From NCBI RefSeq assembly GCF_036880985.1, contig NZ_JBAJNO010000009.1:3074501-3138500 (forward strand): DNA of 64,000 nucleotides. The letters are read 5' to 3'. Below are positions 1 through 7,297 of this stretch, piece after piece; within the stretch, counting starts at the first letter, position 1; each line of letters starts with the position of its first letter. The DNA comes from Limibacter armeniacum (lineage in GTDB: Bacteria > Bacteroidota > Bacteroidia > Cytophagales > Flammeovirgaceae). The position numbers were made by a program, and so were the translations under genes. The notes under the pieces are model-generated. The model saw only the letters and a program-made list of their open reading frames with translations. It made no database searches and was not told where the DNA came from.

Positions 1-170
1 TTGTGTTGTTCTTTTTCCTTGATGAAAAAGAACCAAAAAATCAAGGCTGTGGAGCTTGGGCTAAATTCTCTTTCCTTCGGCTAAAAATGCTGGAACTCGC
101 TTCGCTCAGACAGCAGCATTTTCTTTACGCCTTAGTCTGTCGAATTCTTTACGCCCATGCTCCAAGGCCG
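1..170 (+). repeat. Structured ~170-bp repeat, copy 1 (left end may be cut by the window)
   Basis: First of four copies. A 9-bp hairpin (TTCTTTTTC at 9-17 with GAAAAAGAA at 24-32) carries the loop CTTGAT, which is itself complementary to ATCAAG at 40-45, so hairpin loop and downstream strand could form an H-type pseudoknot. Further on, the arm starting GGCTGTGGAG can pair with GCTCCAAGGCC at the 3' end, enclosing an inner hairpin (AAAATGCTG with CAGCATTTT). A 60-codon reading frame runs through it but has no protein character. The spacer after it (183-231) is also duplicated at 456-503, so the repeating block is larger than the structured core. Confidence 0.85.
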
Positions 171-250
171 TATTCAATAATGTAGCCTATAATAGGGGCT
201 TGCTCTGCTTTGGGTATGGTGATGAATCTTGTGCATTGGTTGTTGTGGTT

Positions 251-419
251 TTGTGTTGTTCTTTTTCCTTGATGGAAAAGAACCAAAAAATCAAGGCTGT
301 GGAGCTTGGGCTAAATTCTCTTTCCTTCGGCTAAAAATGCTGTAACTCGCTGCGCTCAGACAGCAGCATTTTTTTACGCCTCTGTCTGTTGAATTCTTGA
401 CGCCCATGCTCCAAGGCCG
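251..419 (+). repeat. Structured ~170-bp repeat, copy 2
   Basis: Nearly identical to copy 1. In the first hairpin one A is replaced by G (GGAAAAGAA), which still pairs as a G-T wobble; the loop CTTGAT and its downstream complement are unchanged. The block following it (from about 456) repeats the spacer seen after copy 1. Confidence 0.85.
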
Positions 420-534
420 ATTTACTTTATGTTTTCAATAATATGGATCAGGTTGTAGCCTATAATAGGGGCTTGCTCTGCTTCGGGTATGGTGATGATC
501 TTGTAGTTGACTTTTAGCATTGGTATCTGTGGTT

Positions 535-704
535 TTGTGTTGTTCTTTTTCCTTGATGAAAAAGAACCAAAAAATCAAGGCTGTGGAGTCTGGGCTAAAT
601 TCTCTTTCCTTCGGCTAAAAATGCTGTAACTCGCTGCGCTCAGACAGCAGCATTTTCTTTACGCCTCTGTCGGTCGAATTTTTTACGCCCATGCTCCAAG
701 GCCG
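535..704 (+). repeat. Structured ~170-bp repeat, copy 3
   Basis: Same orientation and architecture as copies 1 and 2. It ends about 20 bases before the stop codon of the minus-strand 188-residue gene, so on that strand it would form the 3' end of the transcript. Confidence 0.85.
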
Positions 705-724
705 ATTTCAATACTGTATACCGA

Positions 725-1291
725 CTAGGGGTTCAGTCGGTTAAGTTCCTCGCGGGCTGCTTCGATTTTTGTGATCTCGTAGCGGTGGAAGGCTTCCAGT
801 TGGCAGGTTCCTGTGATGGTTTCGGTGCGGTAGAGTTTCATTCTGGCGGTGGCGGCTTTTAGCTTTTTGGTTGCTTCGGGGTCTGCCACTTCAAAGTCAA
901 ACTCGGCTATAAAGTACTTGGCGTTTGCTTTCTCATTTTTCTTTTCCGAGAGGCTACAATGCAGGATAATCTCTGCCATGGTGACTTCGGAATAGAATAG
1001 CTTGGCAGCCAACCCTTCAAGGTTTTCTCGGCTGTAGCCGTGAAAAAGCAGGGCGGAAAGGCAGCCTTCGGCGTCGACAAAAAACAGTTCGACCCATTTT
1101 CTTCTGTCCATGCCGAGGATTTCATCGGTAAAGAAACGCCAAGCCACAGGCTGAAAGGTGAGTTGGTTGCCCAGTGGTTCTATACCGTTGAGGTTAAACT
1201 GTCCTGCCTTGCAGTCTGCTCGGTACTGCTTTGGGGCGCCTTCGTAATATTTGATGGTGTTTTGTGCTTTATTTCTTGTATCTCTTTTCAT
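725..1291 (-). CDS. Conserved-looking orphan protein, 188 residues
   Basis: No function recognised. The protein is soluble, without signal peptide or membrane segment; it begins MKRDTRNKAQNTIKYY and has a hydrophobic, aromatic-rich middle (WRFFTDEILGM, WVELFFVDAEG, LLFHGYS) and a charged helical C-terminus. It resembles, from memory only, unassigned proteins of other Bacteroidota found in accessory regions. Structured repeat copies lie directly at both ends: copy 4 starts 7 bases upstream of its start codon and copy 3 ends 21 bases downstream of its stop. It is the last of a minus-strand series that also holds a SymE-like gene. Base composition is richer in G+C than the core genes further right, consistent with transfer. 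Confidence 0.75.
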   Translation of the reverse strand: MKRDTRNKAQNTIKYYEGAPKQYRADCKAGQFNLNGIEPLGNQLTFQPVAWRFFTDEILGMDRRKWVELFFVDAEGCLSALLFHGYSRENLEGLAAKLFYSEVTMAEIILHCSLSEKKNEKANAKYFIAEFDFEVADPEATKKLKAATARMKLYRTETITGTCQLEAFHRYEITKIEAAREELNRLNP

Positions 1292-1297
1292 AGCATG

Positions 1298-1470
1298 TTG
1301 TGTTTATTCCACTTTTTTCTTGATAAAAAAGTGGACAAAAAATCAAGGCTGTGAAGCTTGGGCTAAATTCTCCTTCCTTCAGCTAAAAATGCTGTAACTC
1401 GCTGCGCTCAAACAGCAGCATTTTTTACGCCTCTGTCGGTCGAATTCTTTACGCCCATGCTCCAAGGCCG
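1298..1470 (+). repeat. Structured ~170-bp repeat, copy 4 (divergent subtype)
   Basis: The most divergent copy and the most informative. The first hairpin is now CCACTTTTTT (1309-1318) with AAAAAAGTGG (1325-1334). Relative to copy 1, three positions have changed on both sides so that pairing is kept and one pair is added, while the loop CTTGAT (1319-1324) and its complement ATCAAG (1342-1347) are unchanged. The copy lies between two genes of the minus-strand series. Confidence 0.85.
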
Positions 1471-1488
1471 ATTATCTTAAAGGGTATG

Positions 1489-1731
1489 TTATAGATGTGT
1501 TTCGTAGAAGATTTCGGTAATGGCTTCTGTGAGGTTGAGGTTTTCTATGGTGTCGGTGATGTTGACAGCTTGCCCTGATGGGGTCATGGCTTCTACGCTG
1601 TGGAGGTTGAAGAATGCCTTGTAGCCTGTTTTGGGGTCATCTTCATCGACATAACCGGCTATGCGGAGGGTGAAGTCAGCGCCAAGGATGTCGGCGCTGA
1701 TCTCGAAGAGGTAAAAGCCTGGTGTCAACAT
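1489..1731 (-). CDS. Orphan small protein, 80 residues, coupled to the SymE-like gene
   Basis: Function unknown. The reading frame could be extended upstream, but the ATG at 1731 overlaps the stop codon of the upstream SymE-like gene (ATGTTGA), and the upstream extension is merely the antisense-free shadow of that gene in another frame, so this start is preferred. The protein begins MLTPGFYLFEISADIL and contains an acidic, beta-rich body (RIAGYVDEDDPKTGY, FFNLHSVEAM) and ends YETHL. No signal peptide, no membrane segment. Overlapping stop and start suggest translational coupling, and hence a shared role with the SymE-like protein, for example as partner or modulator; this last point is inference. 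Confidence 0.65.
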   Translation of the reverse strand: MLTPGFYLFEISADILGADFTLRIAGYVDEDDPKTGYKAFFNLHSVEAMTPSGQAVNITDTIENLNLTEAITEIFYETHL

Positions 1732-1898
1732 TTTTCGATGGTGATTTTGTGGTGCTCGATGCTGACCTTGACCTTTTCGCCTGCGGCAAAACCAGCGGTT
1801 TGGAGCTGTTTGCCTTCTAGGGCTAACGAGGGGAAGCATACTTCACGGAAGCGGCGGCGGTAGTACTTGCGCTGCATAATCTTAAAAGTGGTTTTCAT
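1725..1898 (-). CDS. SymE-like small protein (57 residues)
   Basis: A short gene translated from ATG at 1898 (a second in-frame ATG at 1877 would give 50 residues). The protein has a basic N-terminus (QRKYYRRRFREV) and then the pattern typical of SymE-type proteins with an AbrB/MazE-like swapped-hairpin fold: a residue stretch LALEGKQLQTAGFAAG followed by KVKVSIEHHKITIEK. In the E. coli family member, SymE is an SOS-induced protein first described as a toxin controlled by an antisense RNA and it binds nucleic acid. Assignment here rests on the short pattern only. The stop codon overlaps the start of the 80-residue gene, and an unrelated 118-residue gene lies 63 bases upstream. No antisense RNA promoter could be identified with confidence. 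Confidence 0.6.
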   Translation of the reverse strand: MKTTFKIMQRKYYRRRFREVCFPSLALEGKQLQTAGFAAGEKVKVSIEHHKITIEKC

Positions 1899-1961
1899 TT
1901 TGGTTGAGGGGATGAGGGATGGGAAAATATAGGGCAGACCTGTAAGCCTGCCCCTGTGGGG

Positions 1962-2318
1962 CTAAAAAGGCAGCTCGTTGATGCCTGCTTTTTGGATGCT
2001 GACATAGTGGTCTTGCTCAAAGTCTGACCACTGGCGAAGCATCTTGATGGCATGGCGGCGGATGCTGTAACGTACCGATAGGTACATGCGGTGGGGTGTG
2101 CCGATGGCTGTCAAACAGGTATGTAAGAGGGAGAGCCACTGCAAAGCCTTTTCTCGCTTCTGCTTGGTGTAATCGTTGCCTCTGGTCTTGTAGTGGCGAT
2201 CTGAGGCAAGGTTGTACAGGTAGGCGCACAGGCTGCGAATGGCGTGCTCTTCTACGACAGGCAATAAAACTTTAGCGTAAGAAGGTGTGAAAACTGCTGG
2301 AGATTGGTTATTTTTCAT
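1962..2318 (-). CDS. Orphan protein, 118 residues
   Basis: No family recognised. The sequence is mainly helical with many Arg, Lys, Leu and Tyr (for example IRSLCAYLYNLASDRHYKTR and QKREKALQWLSLLHTCL), no signal peptide and no membrane segment. It is the first gene of the minus-strand series 118 aa, SymE-like, 80 aa, 188 aa. The ATG at 2318 is preceded by a roughly 170-base intergenic stretch; no convincing TAnnTTTG promoter was found there. The helical basic character would fit a nucleic-acid or protein-binding adaptor, but this is not supported by any motif. Confidence 0.65.
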   Translation of the reverse strand: MKNNQSPAVFTPSYAKVLLPVVEEHAIRSLCAYLYNLASDRHYKTRGNDYTKQKREKALQWLSLLHTCLTAIGTPHRMYLSVRYSIRRHAIKMLRQWSDFEQDHYVSIQKAGINELPF

Positions 2319-2529
2319 AAAGATGAATTTTAAACGGGCTGCAAAACTTTGCCGAGGGATGCAGTTCGTTTTTTGTTGAAAGGAATTGTACGAAACGTGG
2401 ATAAAGGAGCGGGTTTCGGTTTGCTTATTTCCTTAACCCTATACCCTAATATAGCTAAAAAATGCCACTTTTTCAATGCAAAAAGCTGATTTAGAATGAA
2501 TTAAAGTTTACTTTTTGAGCGAAAATACT

Positions 2530-3120
2530 ACCTTGAAAACTTGCACTAAAGAAAGAAAAGCTACACACTGAGGGAGGGCGCGCATCCCCCTTCTTAGATA
2601 AGATATGAGCGAAGCGAATGCTACTAACTGGGGTGGGTAATGCAAGGGCAAAAGCCCAGGAAAGAAAGCTACCCCGACGGAGCCACGGCTGCAGAACCCC
2701 TATGCTGTATACTGACCATGGCTTGGGCCAAAAGCAAAAGAAGTGGGATTTTTGGGGTGATACTGTGGGGCTTTTGCTTTTGGAATTGCAGGGTTGGTAT
2801 TTGGCGGCCATGGCTATCTTGCAGCATAATAGGGGTGCATACCCTTGGTGCAGTGGGGATTAGCTTTTCGGGGGGAGTTGCCCTTGATAGTGTGTGGTGG
2901 TAGTTAGGGTGACTACTGCCCTGTCACGGGATACTGTCCTATGTGGTGGGTGGGTATGGAACTGCTACATTACTGCGAGCTGTGTGTAGGGTGTCGGCGT
3001 GGGAGCCGCTGGCAGCAGGCGAATGGGAGCGGCAGACCGAAAGAGCTTTTTGAGGGTAGATTGGCTGCCGAAACCCGCCGGATGACAGGGGCTGGAAGGG
3101 TTGGCAGTGGGTTTTATAAA
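2530..3120. other. G-rich gene-free stretch with a 148-bp imperfect palindrome
   Basis: Several short open frames exist on both strands but none has protein character. Within it, 2691-2838 is a large imperfect inverted repeat: CCCCTATGCTG near 2697 faces CAGCATAATAGGGG at 2822-2835, CCATGGC faces GCCATGG, and an uninterrupted CCAAAAGCAAAAG (2728-2740) faces CTTTTGCTTTTGG (2771-2783). A small hairpin GGGC-AAAA-GCCC lies just before. The base composition is much richer in G than the flanks. It could be a structured RNA, a palindromic mobile unit or the remnant of one. Confidence 0.5.
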
Positions 3121-3325
3121 TTATTATTTTTTATCGTTAGCTGAAACTAAGGTAATGAGCATGTTTTGTCAAAAGTGGTTAAGCAATAGATATGATTAGT
3201 TTGGTTTACCAACTTTTCAAAGTCTGGTGGCTGTCTTATACAAGTTTATGGTTGTATTGAGTTGATCTCCTACTATTCATTTTCCCTTATAATACGAATA
3301 TATTTAACCTGATATAAGCGCAATA

Positions 3326-3358
3326 TTGTTGCATTTAAAGTATACTGCCTTACATTTG
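3326..3358 (+). promoter_or_regulatory. Bacteroidota-type promoter
   Basis: TTG at 3329-3331, a 19-base spacer, then TACATTTG at 3351-3358, matching the TAnnTTTG -7 element. It stands about 85 bases before the ATG of the acyltransferase gene. Confidence 0.6.
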
Positions 3359-3444
3359 CGACTATGTTGCATTATGTCTTAGAAAAAGATAGGGATGACA
3401 ATGGCTATGAAAAATACTGACAATTATTGAATTACCCTGCTCCT

Positions 3445-4605
3445 ATGTTAGAACAAGAACAAACAATCAATCGATCACGGGTTTCGTCCATTGATATATT
3501 ACGAGGTTTTGTGATGGCCGTTATGCTTTTAGATCATGTAAGAGAGCGTTTCTTTTACCATGTTCCTATCAGTGATCCCATTGATATAGATCAAACAAGC
3601 GCTTCTTTATTCTTTACCCGAATGTTGGCCCATTTATGTGCCCCTGTTTTTGTGTTTTTAACAGGACTGTCTGCTTGGTTGTATGCCCACCCTAAGAATA
3701 AAGCTCCCCGCCCTGTAAGTTCTTTCTTGCTGAAGAGAGGACTATTCTTAATTATGCTTGAGGTGACTGTTATCAATTTATCATGGTTTGGGTACTATCA
3801 GACACTGTATTTACAGGTGATCTGGGCGATAGGAATCAGTATGATATGTCTATCTGTATTATGTAAGTTAAGCCTAAGTCATTTGTGGATTGGTATGATT
3901 GGCTTTTTTATCATATTTGGACATAATACATTAACTCCTATTTCCTTAGAGTCAGATGAATTGGGCTATACACTCTGGACAATCTTACATGACAGGGGGT
4001 ATCTACTAACAGATGGGTTTCTCAAAATAAAAGCATCTTACCCTGTATTACCGTGGATTGGTGTAATATTGATAGGTTACTTTGTTGGTCCATTATATGA
4101 TACCAAGGTGCCAGTTCTAACACGGAAAAAGGTAATGATTGGTATAGGAACTAGTGCTTTATCCCTATTACTTATCTTGAGGGGCTTTAACCTTTACGGG
4201 GAGACAGAACCTTGGATGGCACAAGGTACACTTATTCAATCCGTCATGTCTTTCTTCAACTATACGAAATATCCTCCTTCATTAGATTACTTGTTACTTA
4301 CAATTGGAGTTGGGTGTTTGTTGCTTTCTTGGTTTGAGCGAGTCACATATAAATGGACGGAAGTTTTAAGAACCTTCGGTACTGCTCCCATGTTTTTCTA
4401 CATTTTACACCTATACATTCTCTTGTTTTTATATAAGGTACTTGTGGCAATTTATGGAACACAACAAGGAAGTTATTTTGGGTTTGATACACTTTGGCAG
4501 GTATGGCTATTTACCATAGTACTTTTAGTAGTTCTATATTACCCAACAAGGTGGTTTTCTAATTATAAGCGTCATAGTTCTTCAAAATTGATAAAGTATT
4601 TTTAG
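3445..4605 (+). CDS. Membrane acyltransferase of the HGSNAT/DUF1624 type
   Basis: A 386-residue polytopic membrane protein. Its N-terminal part carries the signature RVSSIDILRGFVMAVMLLDH followed by a loop and FLTGLSAWLYA, typical of the heparan-alpha-glucosaminide N-acetyltransferase catalytic domain and its bacterial DUF1624 relatives; members transfer acyl groups from acyl-CoA across the membrane to sugars or related acceptors. About ten hydrophobic helices follow, with a conserved-looking FGTAPMFFYILHLYI near residue 315. A TTG 18 bases upstream is in frame, but the ATG at 3445 is preferred because it leaves a short soluble leader before the first helix. The acceptor cannot be deduced; the gene stands alone behind its own promoter. 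Confidence 0.8.
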   Translation: MLEQEQTINRSRVSSIDILRGFVMAVMLLDHVRERFFYHVPISDPIDIDQTSASLFFTRMLAHLCAPVFVFLTGLSAWLYAHPKNKAPRPVSSFLLKRGLFLIMLEVTVINLSWFGYYQTLYLQVIWAIGISMICLSVLCKLSLSHLWIGMIGFFIIFGHNTLTPISLESDELGYTLWTILHDRGYLLTDGFLKIKASYPVLPWIGVILIGYFVGPLYDTKVPVLTRKKVMIGIGTSALSLLLILRGFNLYGETEPWMAQGTLIQSVMSFFNYTKYPPSLDYLLLTIGVGCLLLSWFERVTYKWTEVLRTFGTAPMFFYILHLYILLFLYKVLVAIYGTQQGSYFGFDTLWQVWLFTIVLLVVLYYPTRWFSNYKRHSSSKLIKYF

Positions 4606-4639
4606 AACAACTATGCTATCTAAATTTTATTGAAATAAG

Positions 4640-4673
4640 GCCACCATTTCCCACAAACCAAGGAAATGGCGGC
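4640..4673 (+). terminator. Stem-loop after the acyltransferase gene
   Basis: GCCACCATTTCC and GGAAATGGCGGC form a 12-bp stem with one mismatch and a 10-base loop. There is no clear T-run, so intrinsic termination is possible but not certain. Confidence 0.35.
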
Positions 4674-4854
4674 TATCCATTTAGCAACCTTCAAAGGCCA
4701 TCTAAGATACCTCCCAACTTCCATTCCACAAGCCTGCGGTCTGGATCAGTTTTCTAAACTTATCACCTTGGGAAGGTTGGTGGAGGCAAGCGGACTGATA
4801 TACTTCTTTCTGTAAGGTCATCGGGTTAATGTTTTTTCATCTGCGGTTAGCTGG

Positions 4855-5508
4855 TTAGAGATTTTCCACAGTGATGGAAGCTGTATATTGATTATACTTG
4901 CGAGTACCTGTGATAGAGATATAAATGATATAAAACCTTGGGTAGATTAGGTCAATGACTCCATCGTTATTGTTGTCTATTTCAATGATATCATTGGGAT
5001 CAGGGATCACTTCCCAATAGTGCTGGTAAACACTGCCATATTGGACATCACGAGAAAGCTCAAAGTCAGACTTGATCTTTTCGACTGCTTCTCGATCAAG
5101 TGCTACGATTTTTGCTGGTCCGTAACGGTTTTCCAAGCGGTCTAGGTATTCTGTACGATAGAAAGTGAGTATATCCTCTGGACTCTTATTGGGAAGGTCT
5201 TCTTCGTACCACCATTCTTCCATATAGAAATCGATAAGTTCTCCTTTCAAGTTGGTGTAGATTTCTATGTTATTCCTGTTCTCATCACTACTGATTTGTA
5301 GGTCACTTCTTTCTCCAACCATGGCTGAATCATTAAATATATTGTTGATACCAGAAACGGTTAGTGTGGTAAAGTTGGCATTTAGTAGTAGCCTGCGGAT
5401 ATCACTGTTTTGGGGGTTGATAGTAGGAGTGGTTTCATCTTTATCTGAGCATCCAAAGCAGGTTGATATAATGAGTAAAAGGGTCAGGAGATGTGATTTT
5501 TTGTACAT
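4855..5508 (-). CDS. Lipoprotein of unknown function, 217 residues
   Basis: Begins with a type II signal peptide: two Lys, a hydrophobic core (LLTLLLIIS) and the lipobox FGC with Cys20, followed by the acidic SDKDE that Bacteroidota often use for surface export. The mature part has a WWYEEDLP segment and an Asp/Asn-rich loop DNNNDGVID that resembles a calcium-binding dockerin-like loop, then a beta-rich C-terminus ending ASITVENL. No enzyme motif seen. It is a single gene transcribed toward the acyltransferase gene; the 303 bases upstream (5509-5811) hold no other gene. Confidence 0.8.
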   Translation of the reverse strand: MYKKSHLLTLLLIISTCFGCSDKDETTPTINPQNSDIRRLLLNANFTTLTVSGINNIFNDSAMVGERSDLQISSDENRNNIEIYTNLKGELIDFYMEEWWYEEDLPNKSPEDILTFYRTEYLDRLENRYGPAKIVALDREAVEKIKSDFELSRDVQYGSVYQHYWEVIPDPNDIIEIDNNNDGVIDLIYPRFYIIYISITGTRKYNQYTASITVENL

Positions 5509-5811
5509 GGGTTTTAGGAATTAGGTTAATTGATTATTAAGTGAATATAAGCTCAATGTATGCTAAATAACAAAAGCAGTTTTGACTTTATGCTTAGGTA
5601 TATGGTGTGGTCACTTATTAGACTAATACTATGCTATTTTCCATGTAAGTTTAGACAAGGTTTTCTACTTTCTGAGCTGTCGGTATAGCTATATCAGGCA
5701 ATGGATTTGTGTATCTTTTGTATGGCACTTAGCTGTAAGAGGCTAATGCCGTTAACCTAATTTTGAGGCTTGGGATGCTGTGTGGCATCTCAATATTAAC
5801 AACGTACAGCC

Positions 5812-6096
5812 ATGTCAGTTAACTTACAGAAAATCGATTTGCAGAATGTGATTACCACCTTGGGGATTATGTCCTTTTTGGTGACGATACAGGTACAGGT
5901 TTCTTCCAACCAGGCTACCAGTGCAACGCAGCAGGCGACACTTTCGGAGGTGACCGAGAAGGTGAGTGTACTGAAGGCGGAGATGGTGTCTCGGGAGGTG
6001 GTGGACTTGAAGCTTCAGAATATTGAGCAGAAGCAGGAAAGTACCATTTCGGAGATTAGGGAGCTGAAGGAGATGATAGAAAGGATGAGGAGGTAG
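5812..6096 (+). CDS. Small membrane-anchored coiled-coil protein, 94 residues
   Basis: One hydrophobic segment at about residues 13-32 (VITTLGIMSFLVTIQVQV), then a Gln/Ser/Thr linker and a long amphipathic helix with heptad spacing to the C-terminus (LSEVTEKVSVLKAEM, LQNIEQKQESTISEIRELKE). The layout resembles small phage-type holin-accessory or cell-surface tether proteins, but no family can be named. The last 93 bases of the gene plus its downstream edge recur exactly at 10885-10977, where only this fragment is present. Confidence 0.6.
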   Translation: MSVNLQKIDLQNVITTLGIMSFLVTIQVQVSSNQATSATQQATLSEVTEKVSVLKAEMVSREVVDLKLQNIEQKQESTISEIRELKEMIERMRR

Positions 6097-6115
6097 TGGC
6101 TTTGGGGTGAGGGGG
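6023..6115 (+). repeat. 93-bp exact duplicate, copy 1 (3' end of the coiled-coil gene)
   Basis: Identical over 93 bases to 10885-10977, including the last 24 codons and stop codon of the coiled-coil gene and 19 bases after it. The two copies are in the same orientation 4.86 kb apart. Confidence 0.9.
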
Positions 6116-6163
6116 ATATTGAACACTAGTTACCAATACAGTGTCACAAGTGTGGGGTAAAAT

Positions 6164-6356
6164 GTCAAGCGTGCTGCAAGGAGGACTAGTATAAAGAAGT
6201 GGGCGACTCTCCATATACTAGAATTCATTTGCCACGCATTTACGGAAAAAGGAACTGACCTGCGATATATTCAGGCATTGCTAGATCATGACGGCAGAAA
6301 CCTACACACATATGGCAACTAAAAATTTGAACAAAATCAAGAATCCACTAGATTAG
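6164..6356 (+). pseudogene. Relic of the C-terminal part of a tyrosine recombinase
   Basis: Translation from 6164 reads VKRAARRTSIKKWATLHIL, then EKGTDLRYIQALLDH from about 6245; after a frame change at about 6290 it reads ETYTHMATKNLNKIKNPLD and a stop at 6354-6356. Together these match the C-terminal catalytic half of a Bacteroidota tyrosine recombinase (normally LHTLRHSFATHLLEKGTDLR, GH, then IYTH). The Arg-His stretch is destroyed by two small indels, and a frameshift separates the GH motif from the Tyr motif, so the enzyme is dead. Nothing of the N-terminal half is visible. It sits at the left edge of the repeat-punctuated gene series. Confidence 0.8.
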
Positions 6357-6473
6357 AGAAGTTTTTGACACAGTGCGTATATAAATAATTGTTCTTTTGT
6401 TCCTTGAATTCATAGGTTATGTACCACTCTGCATTATATACAATTGTTTTCTGCAATTAGAAAAAATTAAAAA

Positions 6474-7208
6474 ATGCTTGTAAATATTTTGGAAATACGC
6501 AATGATAAAGTTCAATCAAGAACTGAAGACTTCGAAAATAAAGGAGGAGAATTACTCTTTCATGTATTCCGAATATCAGAAAATTACAAAGGGATTAAGC
6601 CAACAGATAAATATGAATGCCACTTGATCGTTGCAAGACAAACAATGGAACGGGTAAATTTTGACATGAATTACCATTGGAACAGGTGTGCATCAAAGGG
6701 AAACCGTAAATCTTTACCCGAATTTCGAACGAATTTCGAAGAACTTGATAATAGTGGAATAAGCATAGGGTTAGAAGAATTCTTGGGAGCTTTTTATGAC
6801 TTAGAACAGGGTAAACCATTTGTGAGGGGTAAGAAAGGCAATGACACTAGAAATTCATATTTCTACTTTGATACTGAAGAAGCTGTAGTGAATAAAATTG
6901 ATATGAAGAAGAGGATTCAGGAATTTAATTTGAAATATCCAAATCGTAATGGAAATTTTGTTTATGCCTTTATGGAACCACCATACTCAATACAAACAGG
7001 TAAGACAATAAAGGAAAAAGGAGAATATCTTATAGATTTTATGAACTTCATTTTTACAGATATGACGAAAATAGAAATTATGAAATGGGGTACAGACTGC
7101 TCACCTTATTTCGATGCAGGAAAGGAATGGTGGGGGACATTCTTTTGGACAGTATATAATCCTGAAAAGGATTGGTATATAGGGATCTGTGGTTCGTCAA
7201 CAGATTAA
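6474..7208 (+). CDS. Orphan protein, 244 residues
   Basis: Function unknown. Soluble, acidic-basic mixed protein, no signal peptide. Noticeable segments: LLFHVFRISENYKGIKPTDKYE near the start, an aromatic-rich middle (YFYFDTEEAVVNKIDM, FVYAFMEPPYSI) and a Trp-rich C-terminus (MKWGTDCSPYFDAGKEWWGTF, FFWTVYNPEKDW). The overall feel is that of a single-domain accessory protein such as an immunity or small-effector protein, but no motif supports a choice. It is low in G+C (about 36 percent) and is followed within 80 bases by a palindromic segment ending ACCGTTATAGC, similar to the end of the element at 15271-15414, so it may be a mobile gene unit. Confidence 0.65.
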   Translation: MLVNILEIRNDKVQSRTEDFENKGGELLFHVFRISENYKGIKPTDKYECHLIVARQTMERVNFDMNYHWNRCASKGNRKSLPEFRTNFEELDNSGISIGLEEFLGAFYDLEQGKPFVRGKKGNDTRNSYFYFDTEEAVVNKIDMKKRIQEFNLKYPNRNGNFVYAFMEPPYSIQTGKTIKEKGEYLIDFMNFIFTDMTKIEIMKWGTDCSPYFDAGKEWWGTFFWTVYNPEKDWYIGICGSSTD

Positions 7209-7297
7209 AACAGAAAAACTGAGAACAGCTTGTATGATATTTATGCTTCCCATCTGGTTGGTATACCACATGCAGGAGACCGTTATAGCTTATTAAG
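7209..7297 (+). other. Possible attC-like gene-unit end
   Basis: The short spacer contains GGTATACC and then ACCGTTATAGCTTATT, like the right end of the palindromic element after the quinone reductase gene (ATACAATTTACCGTTATAAG). The left arm is poorly matched, so this is a weak call. Confidence 0.3.

Noticed and set aside
3-185. 60-codon open frame at the left edge
   Set aside because: It lies within the structured repeat, is repeated with frame breaks in the other copies and has no protein character.
1-720. CRISPR or phage attachment repeats
   Set aside because: Units are about 170 bp, too long for CRISPR, and spacers are partly duplicated as well.
2491-2811. 106-codon minus-strand frame and two plus-strand frames (2618-2903)
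   Set aside because: They run through the palindromic G-rich stretch; composition is Ser/Pro/Cys-biased with no motif, and frames overlap each other on both strands.
2941-3144. 67-codon plus-strand frame
   Set aside because: Low-complexity Gly/Arg/Trp composition in the G-rich gene-free stretch, no domain, no promoter.
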